Source: an uncultured Flavihumibacter sp. (GTDB lineage: Bacteria > Bacteroidota > Bacteroidia > Chitinophagales > Chitinophagaceae). Taken from it: a stretch of DNA of 41,999 nucleotides. Made by a program: the position numbers and the translations under genes. Positions 1-7,284 of this stretch are shown here, piece by piece. Under the pieces are notes generated by a model that was not told the DNA's origin, did not search any database, and worked only from the letters and a program-made list of their open reading frames with translations. Location of the stretch: contig CAMLPA010000001.1 of assembly GCA_946481605.1 (NCBI GenBank), positions 1-41,999 of the forward strand. The letters are read 5' to 3'. Position 1 is the first letter of the stretch, and every line of letters begins with the position of its first letter.

Positions 1-56
1 TTTACAGTATTCAAAAGTTAAGGAAAAAAGTTGTAATATTGCGCCCTGCTTTCGAT

Positions 57-138
57 GCGGATGTGGCGAAACTGGCAGACGCACTAGACTTAGGATCTAG
101 CGGGGTGACCCATGTAGGTTCGATTCCTATCATCCGCA
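57..138 (+). tRNA. tRNA-Leu (anticodon UAG)
   Basis: A complete class II tRNA can be folded by eye. The 7-bp acceptor stem pairs GCGGATG (57-63) with CATCCGC (131-137). The D stem is GCG/CGC, the anticodon stem is CTAGA/TCTAG around the loop CTTAGGA (anticodon TAG, reads CUA), there is a long variable arm, and the T loop TTCGATT sits on GTAGG/CCTAT. Discriminator A is at 138 and CCA is not encoded. A hairpin terminator follows at 182-216. The 3' part of this gene is duplicated at 36639, so the tRNA is the likely integration target of the island to its right. Confidence 0.95.
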
Positions 139-217
139 CGAGTTGAAATTTTTCCCAGGTGGGGAAAACTCACAGAAATTGAAACGGCTATTCTTTAGGG
201 GATGGCCGTTTTTTTTG
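117..217 (+). repeat. Left copy of ~100-bp tRNA-terminal direct repeat (attL-like)
   Basis: The stretch starts in the T-arm of tRNA-Leu and covers its 3' end, a short inverted repeat (TTTTTCCC/GGGGAAAA), and the terminator. It recurs in the same orientation at 36639-36743. The copies differ by a 5-nt insertion in the right copy's T-arm, one base just after the tRNA end (AGTTG versus CGTTG), and T-run length. A same-orientation duplication of a tRNA 3' end about 36.5 kb away is the usual footprint of site-specific integration. The left copy keeps the tRNA functional. Confidence 0.8.
182..216 (+). terminator. Intrinsic terminator of tRNA-Leu
   Basis: A 9-bp stem (182-190 with 203-211, one G-U pair) with a 12-nt loop is followed by a T tract. 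It lies about 45 nt after the tRNA and is duplicated with it at the right end of the island. Confidence 0.8.
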
Positions 218-278
218 TCTTAACTCAATTGGAGATGTTGACATTTATTGTTCAAATCGAAAGCATTCCAAATACGTT

Positions 279-370
279 TCTTCTAAATTAGACCCACTAT
301 TATTGTAATTTATAAGGTTGCCAACAAGTTGAAAAATCTACTCTAACGACCTTTAAAAATATCATGATTA
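279..370 (+). pseudogene. Decayed copy of the promoter and first codons of the DUF6922-type gene at 35524
   Basis: This stretch aligns base for base with 35467-35560, the promoter and first codons of the small gene at the far end of the island. Shared blocks include TCTTCTAA, TTGTAATTT, CCAACAAGTTGAAAA and a GACGACTTTAAAAA-like run. The left copy has lost the -7 box (TAATTTAT versus TAATTTTG), has no ATG at the start position, and meets a stop after a few codons. Similarity ends near 370. It is a dead fragment of the same kind of toxin-antitoxin locus, probably left by an earlier insertion or rearrangement at this tRNA. Confidence 0.6.
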
Positions 371-580
371 GGGTACACAAGGTAGGATTTTGAAAGCTTG
401 ATACAATTGTTGTCTGCTATTGAAGGGAAATTTTTACTGTCTTCATATCCTTCGAAAGTACCTGAGCATTATACTAGGGAAGAGGGATCGCGTACTCAAA
501 CATTCAAACAGTTCGTGTCTGTAAACGCGAAAGCAAAAAAGGATAATTAAGAGCTTGATATTCAACAAAAAAATAGAATC
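371..580. other. Non-coding stretch, nothing recognised
   Basis: This AT-rich sequence lies between the decayed toxin-antitoxin fragment and the 58-bp repeat. I found no convincing reading frame, RNA fold or repeat. The region 672-947, up to the next gene start, is likewise without a supported feature. One frame stays open from 720 into the next gene, but its predicted residues do not look like a protein N-terminus. Confidence 0.5.
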
Positions 581-638
581 AACCTCCTCAAATCCTCCAC
601 CAAAGAGTTCGAATTTTGTCCCAGCGGGTTCACAGAGA
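581..638 (+). repeat. 58-bp direct repeat, left copy
   Basis: The stretch matches 24067-24124 at 55 of 58 positions; the differences are at repeat positions 14, 34 and 54. It contains a near-palindromic core (CAAAGAGTTCGAA followed by TTTTG here, CTTTG in the other copy). Each copy is followed at once by a strong hairpin terminator, but the two terminators are unrelated in sequence. The pair brackets the T9SS cargo and RHS operon module, so it may mark the ends of a nested mobile or recombination unit. Confidence 0.75.
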
Positions 639-668
639 AAAGGTCTTCGCAAGAAGGCCTTTTTTGTT
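638..668 (+). terminator. Intrinsic terminator next to the left 58-bp repeat
   Basis: An 11-bp stem (638-648 with 653-663, one G-U pair) is closed by a GCAA tetraloop and followed by a T-rich tract. No intact gene lies just upstream on this strand, so it may protect the module from read-through or be a leftover of a lost gene. Confidence 0.75.
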
Positions 669-947
669 TTTAGGGATTTTTGTTGAGATGGGATCCTGTA
701 TTCATTTGGATATGTAAAAATGGGACGCTATATTAGGTGTTATTTGCTATACCTTATGCCCCTTATCCACTTAATTCCTGTTTTGTTTATTCAATTCTTA
801 TTTCACCCGCTAAGACGCGCCACCCCTCATTTTTTACAGCTTAAAGTAAACTTCCCGGTCTGTAGCATAGGCAGTATTGGATTTATGTGTACTGGTTTCA
901 GCAATTATGTTCCACCTACATATTTTATACACCTTAAACTTGAATCG

Positions 948-2690
948 ATGAAAAAACTGAGTTTGTTATTGCTTTTATTTATTTTATCTAAAGGCTGGAG
1001 TCAGCCCCCTAATCTTTCAGGACATGTACAATCTGGTATAAGTTCATGCGTTTTTAAGTATGAAAATTGCTTTCTCAATAACACATGTTTGAGTAACAGA
1101 GACAAGGTAAATGCAGAAATACCACCATGGATAATAGGCGGAGGTTGGAGGTCTTATTTTTTTGTAAATGGAAACACTACAAATATTTTCTCTTCACCTG
1201 CGTCAATTATATCCAGCAGTGAGATTGATATAAAGAATAACGCGGTAGGGCCTTTCCTTTCAGCATTACCGTACCGGCTTGAATCCGGATTTGTTGCTTC
1301 CAATTATATTAAGAACTGGAAGCGTAATTATCATGGGATTTATTCTGCCCACTTTATTACGCATCCCACTAACGGGGGTGTCTCATTAGGATTTACGCAT
1401 AGCGAAAATAAAAACGAAGTGTCAGGTTCTTGTGCATCAGGTACAAAGTTGCAGAATACAATCCAATTGAATGTGCCAATTGATTGTAATAACCATGATA
1501 CATATTCAGGAGGTAGTCCATATCAGGATGGCTGGCTGGCTTATAATGGTATTCTTAATGGAGTATGGACCTTAAACAATCAGTCAACAAATTGGGGCCA
1601 GCAACTTTTTGAAAATGAATTAGGACCAATTGCATGGCCGGTTACGGGATATATCACAAGCACCGGAATAAAGGCCACTTCTGGACTCAGGCATCCCTCA
1701 TCAATTATTTCAGGCGACTATATTTATATTTACTATGTTGATGCAGGACCTTATGGCAACAATGTTCCGCTTGAAGAAGGAAGAGGAGAAGGAATAAGGG
1801 TACTAAGAGTGCACCGCGACTTATCGCTCAGTCCTAACCAATATGAAGTCTTTTATAAAGATATAAATGGGAACAGCACATGGGTACCCTCTTTGCCAAC
1901 CGGGTTCACAAAAGATAGCATGCTCTCTTATGTTGCTGTAAAGGGACCAAAGTCTACAGACATACTTAACGACGTAACGCAGTCTTGCCAGTCTATAAGG
2001 TTTTCTGTCGCCAAAATCAGAAATTCCTCCTATTATGTGGGCGTGGAGCAATATATTGACTATCTGGATGGCAACAAATTTAAAGTAGCATTAAGATTCT
2101 CCCCTGATCTTGTTACATGGGGGGCAAGAGACAGGATTATTTACAGTTCAAACACTTGGGAAGAATCTGTAATGAACTATCCTATCTTTCTTGATAAGCA
2201 GGGGTGGAACAATACCGAAGTTGATTTTGATGATTTTTATGTACTAGGGACAGAACATACCCCGCAAAAGAAAGTAAATAAAATAAGAATTTACCAATAT
2301 GTAGCACCACCACCTCCTCCGCCTCCATTACCCGAACCCTGCCCTCCCGGAGTAATTTGCGATAAAGAGCCTTATTCCGCTTCAAAAACTCAAACTGCAA
2401 AAATTACAAATGAAGAAAGCATCATAGATTATAATGAGTCTGTTGAAATTTTTCCGTCTTTAATTGAAAACGGATATTTTACGTTGCAGATACAATCTGG
2501 TAGATTTGAAAACAACCGGCAGGCATCCGTGAGAATTTTACATGTTGATGGGCGGGTTGAAAAGGTGACCAACTTAATCTTCAAAGGGCAAAGTATCGTG
2601 GTAAATGTTTCCGATTTGAAGTCAGGGTTTTACCTTGTCGAATTTGTTTCCTCTTCCAAAAGGGTGGTCAAAAAGGTTTACATCAAATAG
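948..2690 (+). CDS. Secreted beta-propeller-like protein with T9SS C-terminal sorting domain
   Basis: This 580-aa protein is probably exported by Sec and then moved across the outer membrane by the type IX secretion system. The chosen ATG gives a classic signal peptide (MKKLSLLLLLFILSKGWSQ); the 76 extra codons open upstream do not look coding. The middle part (about residues 150-480) is rich in aromatic and glycine strands. It includes a FSPDLVTW motif like those in five-bladed propeller glycosidases of the GH43/GH32 type, but I cannot identify catalytic acids and do not assign enzyme activity. A proline-rich linker with a PPPPPPP run (about residue 485) leads to a C-terminal ~80-residue type A sorting domain with IFPSLIENG, GFYLVEFV and a basic end (KKVYIK). 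It stands alone between the left repeat and a bidirectional terminator. Confidence 0.75.
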   Translation: MKKLSLLLLLFILSKGWSQPPNLSGHVQSGISSCVFKYENCFLNNTCLSNRDKVNAEIPPWIIGGGWRSYFFVNGNTTNIFSSPASIISSSEIDIKNNAVGPFLSALPYRLESGFVASNYIKNWKRNYHGIYSAHFITHPTNGGVSLGFTHSENKNEVSGSCASGTKLQNTIQLNVPIDCNNHDTYSGGSPYQDGWLAYNGILNGVWTLNNQSTNWGQQLFENELGPIAWPVTGYITSTGIKATSGLRHPSSIISGDYIYIYYVDAGPYGNNVPLEEGRGEGIRVLRVHRDLSLSPNQYEVFYKDINGNSTWVPSLPTGFTKDSMLSYVAVKGPKSTDILNDVTQSCQSIRFSVAKIRNSSYYVGVEQYIDYLDGNKFKVALRFSPDLVTWGARDRIIYSSNTWEESVMNYPIFLDKQGWNNTEVDFDDFYVLGTEHTPQKKVNKIRIYQYVAPPPPPPPLPEPCPPGVICDKEPYSASKTQTAKITNEESIIDYNESVEIFPSLIENGYFTLQIQSGRFENNRQASVRILHVDGRVEKVTNLIFKGQSIVVNVSDLKSGFYLVEFVSSSKRVVKKVYIK

Positions 2691-2710
2691 AGGAATTTTT
2701 TCCTGTGTTC

Positions 2711-2752
2711 AATATGCTCCTGCGGTTTGTTCAGCAGGAGCATATTCTTTTT
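2711..2752. terminator. Bidirectional terminator between convergent genes
   Basis: A perfect 13-bp stem (2711-2723 with 2734-2746) with a 10-nt loop is followed by a T-rich tract on the plus strand. It sits between the converging T9SS cargo gene and the small minus-strand gene, and could serve both. Confidence 0.85.
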
Positions 2753-2755
2753 TCT

Positions 2756-3130
2756 TCACTGACCAGCTACTTTTTTAAGCTTAACCGTATCAGCTTTTTC
2801 AATGGCTGATCTTTTAGCTTTTGTATTAACTACTCTTGTAACCGTTTTGGAAATATAGTCTCCGCTTCTGGGCCATATCTGCAGCTCATACACACCGTCT
2901 TCAAGACCTTCGAACTTATAAAACCCTTTCTCGTCTGTAGTAGTTCGAAGTATGGAGGTGTCAGTGTTGCTCGCTCCCTTTTTAATCACCAACTCCACTA
3001 TAGACTTAACATCAATGGGGGTAACATAGCCTTCAATATAACCCTTACTCTGTAATGCAGGCGTTGAAGATAAAGATAGTGTTGTGCAGGCAACGGCGAA
3101 TAACGCTGGAATTATTAAACGTTTTTTCAT
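2756..3130 (-). CDS. Small exported protein with carboxypeptidase-regulatory-like (Ig) domain
   Basis: This 124-aa protein has an N-terminal signal (MKKRLIIPALFAVAC). The AVAC could be a weak lipobox, giving a lipoprotein attached at C15. From about residue 31 it carries one CarboxypepD_reg/SdrD-B-like fold: GYIEGYVTP, a TTTDEKGFYKFEGLEDGVYELQ-type core (the usual DxxGxYxFxxLxxGxYxL pattern) and a basic tail. Such single domains usually give structural or binding function at the cell surface. It is divergent from the large RHS operon and shares a 217-bp intergenic region with it, so co-regulation is possible but not shown. Confidence 0.75.
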   Translation of the reverse strand: MKKRLIIPALFAVACTTLSLSSTPALQSKGYIEGYVTPIDVKSIVELVIKKGASNTDTSILRTTTDEKGFYKFEGLEDGVYELQIWPRSGDYISKTVTRVVNTKAKRSAIEKADTVKLKKVAGQ

Positions 3131-3163
3131 AATTAACTATGATGCAGTTTAGGATAACATTTG

Positions 3164-3194
3164 CAAAAAGGTATTAAAAAAAACATTAACAAAA
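3164..3194 (-). promoter_or_regulatory. Possible Bacteroidota promoter for the minus-strand small gene
   Basis: On the minus strand a TACCTTTTTG element (complement of 3164-3173) resembles the TAnnTTTG -7 box. It lies about 16 nt after a TTTTG -33-like element and about 35 nt before the ATG at 3130. The sequence is AT-rich, so chance matches are likely. Confidence 0.3.
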
Positions 3195-3220
3195 AATTTG
3201 GAAAAGTAAAAACTATCAGG

Positions 3221-3278
3221 TAGGTTTAACCTAAGATTGGAATTAACCATAAACCTTAAGAACAAACCATAGACCTTA
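3221..3278 (+). promoter_or_regulatory. Operator-like palindrome and paired direct repeats upstream of the RHS operon
   Basis: TAGGTT-T-AACCTA (3221-3233) is a perfect 6-bp inverted repeat. It is followed by two 14-bp direct repeats, AACCATAAACCTTA (3245) and AACCATAGACCTTA (3265), which start exactly 20 bp apart, close to two helical turns. The AACC core is shared by all of them. The cluster sits 70-130 bp before the first gene of the RHS operon and also upstream of the divergent small gene, where a regulator would bind. The regulator is unknown. Confidence 0.4.
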
Positions 3279-3347
3279 GTTTCACATCAGCCGATAGTCA
3301 ATTCCCATCGAAATTTATTGTTAAGACATAACTCCTAAATCGGGCGT

Positions 3348-5708
3348 ATGCAGTTATTGCGTGCATTGCTTCGCTGTGTGGTTTCTTGTGCCTTGTCCTC
3401 TGTCCTACTCACTGAAGGAAAGGCGCAATCTCTTAATGCTGAGTGGCTCGCCAGTAGACAATCAGCTTTAGATTCACTTATTTCAATTAATAGCAGCATA
3501 AAAGGAGAAATTAAGCGCGTTGCTACCGATAAATTACGCCCAGCTTTGATTGAAGGATTCTCCTCTTCAAAATTCTCAACTCCCTCCATCAAAAAGGAAA
3601 ATCTTATTGCTGCCGTAGCATCGCGTGGCGTTAAGGCGCCACTTATTGATTGCTCTGCGCTGTCGTTATATTACAATTACGGTTCAGGTGGATTTCAAGC
3701 TACTGATCAATCTATGGCGTCGAAGGTTATCGGCATAGAAGGTGGCCTTTCTTTAAGTGATGTTCCGTTCGATCTTGCTGTGTTACAGTTAAATGATATG
3801 CCCTTCCTGGGCAGGTCTTTTAACCTTTCTTCGTTTCGGCTGAATACAGAACAGTACAAGCAGGAAATACAGAAGAAGTTGCTGAAAATTGGAAGTATGG
3901 AAGAATTGCTTTCAGCGGAAGCAACGAAGCTGGCGAATCAAAAATCCGCGTTGATCGGGATGTTTCAAAAAAAAGTCATCGGAGATAGTCGTTTATCAAA
4001 TATTGAAAACGAATTAAGAGGACTTCTAAGCAGCAAAGAAATTCTTGAGCAGGGGACGACTGCAGCCTTCAGCAATCTTTCTGATAAGGTGCGTGAAAAA
4101 ATTCAACAGAAAACGGGGGTGGTTGATCTTCTGGAAACCATGCCAGCAGATGAAAGAAGCATATTACCTGATTCTATTGATGTATTGAAGCGTGAGATCG
4201 CTTCACTGATTGATTTTCAGGCTGAAGTTGAAAAGTTAGGCGCGGATGCTGTTTCCATGCACGCATCCGATAAAGATATCCGTGGCTTCGAGAAAAAAAA
4301 GAAGGAAACGCTGCAGGAACGCTTCGATAGTCCTGAAACAATAAAATCTCTTGCAGGAAAGCACCTTCGTTTAAACGGATTTCAACGCTTTTTACTGGAT
4401 GCCCGAAAATTAAATATTGGCGCAAATGGTGAAGAACAAGGGACATTGGGATTGCACAGTACTTTACTGAAAGGCGCTTCTTTTGAAAAAGTGAATAAAG
4501 GCAACACGTTTGCTCCGGTATTAGGTGTCATTCCATCTGTTACGCAGGTGTCCGATCTTTCTTATGATAATCTTTTACAACGCGCGCAAACGCTGACTGG
4601 TGGATTGAGCCTGGGTAAAGAGCGTAAGTCTGGTGCTTTCTCAAAGATGACTGTAATGATGTTCCAGGAACGAAGTGGAATAGCTTCAGGACAACTTTCA
4701 GGTCTGGCCAACAACCTCGTTGCAACATTCTCTCAACGGATCAGTATTGGGGAAGGACAGGTGTTAACGGGAGAAATTTCTAAATCAATGAGTAGTTTTG
4801 GCGCTGGAGCGGGTAAGGGCAATAGCCTGCTTAGCGCCACCAGTCCATTACAAAATCTTGGATTTAACTTCAACTATAGTGGTGATTTTGACCAGGCGGG
4901 ATTATCCGGAGAAGCTACTGTATTCTATACCGGCCAGGAGTTTACCAACCTTGGTAATGCTTATTTGCCAGGTGGCAGCAAAGGCGCTTCCGGCTCCGCA
5001 AGAAAGTCTTTCCTTGACGGCATGCTCCAGGTAAGTGGAAAGATTCAATACCGTGAATATGATTTTTCCCTAGATAAGAGGACCTGGCAATATGTCTCTT
5101 ACTCCATTGGCGCAAAATGGAAAATGAAAAAAGGGCAGTTCCTGGAACTGCGCTACCAGCCTTTCAACAACACGCGGAATGTGGATGGCGTAAAGCAGAA
5201 TACCAACCGGGCGAACCGTTTTTCCTTCAGAGGTAACTACCAGCAAAAACTTTCTCACGGCAATATTTACCGCCACTATATTGATGTTTCCACTTTTGAT
5301 AATGTGATGGAGAGCATTGCGGCCTCGGCCGATCAAACCGGCAGTGCTGTAACCTATACCAGTCTGCAGACACTTTCCCGCGGGGAAAAAAACTATTTCC
5401 TGAATACGGTGTACAACAAAATGAAAACGGAGTCGGGGTTTCTTTTCCTGAATACCAGTTTTTCGGTAGATGGTGGTACTTCAATCCTTATTACAAAACA
5501 GGTGCAATATAATCCGGCGCTGGTGTACAACCAGGTTAGTAATTTCTACGCTATGGCAGCGATCAGACAGGGGCTTTCAGGTAAAGTCGGGAAAGGGTTA
5601 AATATTTCCGGTTTTGTACAAATGGGTGCTTTCCTGCGCAAGGAGCAACTGGCCAGCGGGATTTCTCCATTCAGTGGAAGTATGATGGTTTCTTATAAAC
5701 TCAGATAA
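3348..5708 (+). CDS. Outer-membrane beta-barrel-like protein, first gene of the RHS operon
   Basis: This 786-aa protein is of unrecognised family. Residues 1-27 form a signal peptide ending in GKAQ. Residues about 28-420 are mainly helical, with many Lys/Glu/Leu heptad-like stretches, and could form a periplasmic coiled-coil. From about residue 430 the pattern changes to alternating polar and hydrophobic strands with glycine turns, and the protein ends in MVSYKLR, as expected of an outer-membrane barrel. It is the only barrel-like protein in the operon, so it is the best candidate for anchoring or passing the two giant proteins encoded downstream. The next gene starts 6 nt after its stop. The barrel call rests on sequence pattern only. 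Confidence 0.65.
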   Translation: MQLLRALLRCVVSCALSSVLLTEGKAQSLNAEWLASRQSALDSLISINSSIKGEIKRVATDKLRPALIEGFSSSKFSTPSIKKENLIAAVASRGVKAPLIDCSALSLYYNYGSGGFQATDQSMASKVIGIEGGLSLSDVPFDLAVLQLNDMPFLGRSFNLSSFRLNTEQYKQEIQKKLLKIGSMEELLSAEATKLANQKSALIGMFQKKVIGDSRLSNIENELRGLLSSKEILEQGTTAAFSNLSDKVREKIQQKTGVVDLLETMPADERSILPDSIDVLKREIASLIDFQAEVEKLGADAVSMHASDKDIRGFEKKKKETLQERFDSPETIKSLAGKHLRLNGFQRFLLDARKLNIGANGEEQGTLGLHSTLLKGASFEKVNKGNTFAPVLGVIPSVTQVSDLSYDNLLQRAQTLTGGLSLGKERKSGAFSKMTVMMFQERSGIASGQLSGLANNLVATFSQRISIGEGQVLTGEISKSMSSFGAGAGKGNSLLSATSPLQNLGFNFNYSGDFDQAGLSGEATVFYTGQEFTNLGNAYLPGGSKGASGSARKSFLDGMLQVSGKIQYREYDFSLDKRTWQYVSYSIGAKWKMKKGQFLELRYQPFNNTRNVDGVKQNTNRANRFSFRGNYQQKLSHGNIYRHYIDVSTFDNVMESIAASADQTGSAVTYTSLQTLSRGEKNYFLNTVYNKMKTESGFLFLNTSFSVDGGTSILITKQVQYNPALVYNQVSNFYAMAAIRQGLSGKVGKGLNISGFVQMGAFLRKEQLASGISPFSGSMMVSYKLR

Positions 5709-5714
5709 CTGCTC

Positions 5715-6821
5715 ATGAAAAAATATGTTTACCATTTTTTGCTGATGGCCTTTCTGCTGCCTGGTATCACTTCTTTCGGACAGGTAAATATTGTTTTTCA
5801 ACCTGCGCTTCACGGCCGTAACCTGGAAGGCGTTTTTAATTTTCAAACCATCAGTTCGTCGGGTACTGATCTTACTGCCAGATTGAAAGTAACGCTTAGG
5901 GAAGATCGTTACGGGAAAGTGTTTGAGGCCACGGTTCCGTTAATAAAAATTACGAAAGGGCAACAGCAGTTCAGCAGGGCGTTCATGGAAAATACAGTAT
6001 TCAAATATGCATCGAACGAGTTGGCTTCCATTACCCAAATTACCGGCCGCATACCAGAAGGAGAATATGAATACTGCTATGAACTTACGCTTATCGGATC
6101 AAAACCATCAGGAATTCCAGACTACTATGAAAACTGCTTTACTCACAGCTTGTTTCCATTAACGCCGTTGTTGTTGCTTGATCCGGACGACAAAGAAAAA
6201 ATATGTAATACAAAGCCAACGCTCGTGTGGCAATCTCCCATGCCCTTTGATCCCAATGCGAGTTACAGGGTACTGCTGGCCGAACTGAAAAAAGGACAAC
6301 TTCCGGTAGAAGCCTTGTCTTATAATATGCCGATCATTAATGTGCCGGATGTAAAAGGAACCAGGCTAATTTATCCAAGCCATCTTCCGGAACTTCAGAA
6401 AGGACTCAAATACGCATGGCAGGTGCATTACACCATAGATGGCAGGCTGGTGCAGAAATCTGATATCTGGACTTTCTCCATTGAATGCGAAGAGAAAAAG
6501 GATTCAGTTGAAAATGAAGAGAGTTACCGTGTGCTGAAACCATTCTTTAACGGCGATTATTACATCGCCAAACAACATTTGAAGTTTGCGATTAACAATG
6601 ATTATGGGGAAGGGCTGCTTTCTTATGTTGTATATGCGCTGAATGATCCCGAAAACAAGGTCAAAGGCCTTCCGTCGTTGCGGTTACAAAACGGACTGAA
6701 CAAATACGCTGTTGATTTGAAGGAACATGGCGGTTTCAAATCCGGTGAACATTATCAATTGGAAGTTGTGCTTTCTGACAGGCGAAAATATTATCTCAGG
6801 TTTACATACAAAGATCAATAG
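5715..6821 (+). CDS. Secreted FN3-like protein of the RHS operon
   Basis: This 368-aa protein has a signal peptide of about 22 residues (ends TSFGQ). The N-terminal ~150 residues form a beta-rich domain ending in a PEGEYEYCYEL pattern, loosely like the TANFOR-type domains of Bacteroidota surface proteins. Residues about 165-257 show a fibronectin-III-like pattern: PTLVWQSP, a YRVLLAEL strand, then YAWQVHYTIDG and a WTF ending. A last ~100-residue beta domain follows. There is no T9SS sorting domain. It sits 6 nt after the barrel gene and 5 nt before the lipoprotein gene, so a structural or adaptor role in the same complex is plausible. Confidence 0.6.
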   Translation: MKKYVYHFLLMAFLLPGITSFGQVNIVFQPALHGRNLEGVFNFQTISSSGTDLTARLKVTLREDRYGKVFEATVPLIKITKGQQQFSRAFMENTVFKYASNELASITQITGRIPEGEYEYCYELTLIGSKPSGIPDYYENCFTHSLFPLTPLLLLDPDDKEKICNTKPTLVWQSPMPFDPNASYRVLLAELKKGQLPVEALSYNMPIINVPDVKGTRLIYPSHLPELQKGLKYAWQVHYTIDGRLVQKSDIWTFSIECEEKKDSVENEESYRVLKPFFNGDYYIAKQHLKFAINNDYGEGLLSYVVYALNDPENKVKGLPSLRLQNGLNKYAVDLKEHGGFKSGEHYQLEVVLSDRRKYYLRFTYKDQ

Positions 6822-6826
6822 CTGAT

Positions 6827-7267
6827 ATGAAGAAAGCTTTTTATATCGTATTGCTGAGTGGCCTGCTTTGGGGTTGCGGTGCTGCAAAAAGGGAAAGCGC
6901 GACATCAAAAACAGTTGAACTCATTGGTGGAGGAAGGTTAACTGTTCAACACCTGCCTGCTTCGTACGCAGAACAGGCAGGGAGCGATGCAGGGTATCAA
7001 TATTTCAGGGTTATTATCCACGATAAAAAAGAGCCGGCTAAAACGGACTGGGATTACATCAACTTCGGTTTAGAGCAGTATGTGGTGATGAGGCGGAACA
7101 TGGATACCCTTTTGCCTGCCGTGTTTCAGAGAATGGCGAATGGTAAGAAAGAAGTGTATGAATACCTTGTTGCTTTTCAATGTTCGCTTTCAAAAGATGA
7201 TCAATATGCCATCCTGTTGGACGATAAAGTACTTGGTGCCGGAAAGCAGGAAATATTATTCCCATAA
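6827..7267 (+). CDS. Lipoprotein of the RHS operon
   Basis: This 146-aa protein has a clear lipoprotein signal: MKKAFYIVLLSGLLWGCG, with the lipidated cysteine at position 17. The mature part is a small alpha/beta domain with no family I recognise. It lies between the FN3-like gene and the 2210-aa giant gene with short spacing, which suggests it is a membrane-anchored part of the same assembly. Confidence 0.7.
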   Translation: MKKAFYIVLLSGLLWGCGAAKRESATSKTVELIGGGRLTVQHLPASYAEQAGSDAGYQYFRVIIHDKKEPAKTDWDYINFGLEQYVVMRRNMDTLLPAVFQRMANGKKEVYEYLVAFQCSLSKDDQYAILLDDKVLGAGKQEILFP

Positions 7268-7284
7268 ATCGTAAAGGGTCTCCA

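Noticed and set aside
443..652. Minus-strand frame of 69 codons across the left 58-bp repeat
   Set aside because: The only similarity to the frame at 23926-24159 is the shared repeat itself; one of the three base differences changes G to R and another changes C to R, and the flanks are unrelated. It crosses a terminator hairpin.
720..947. In-frame N-terminal extension of the T9SS cargo gene
   Set aside because: The extension would bury a perfect signal peptide 76 residues inside the protein and has non-protein-like composition; ATG 948 is the natural start.
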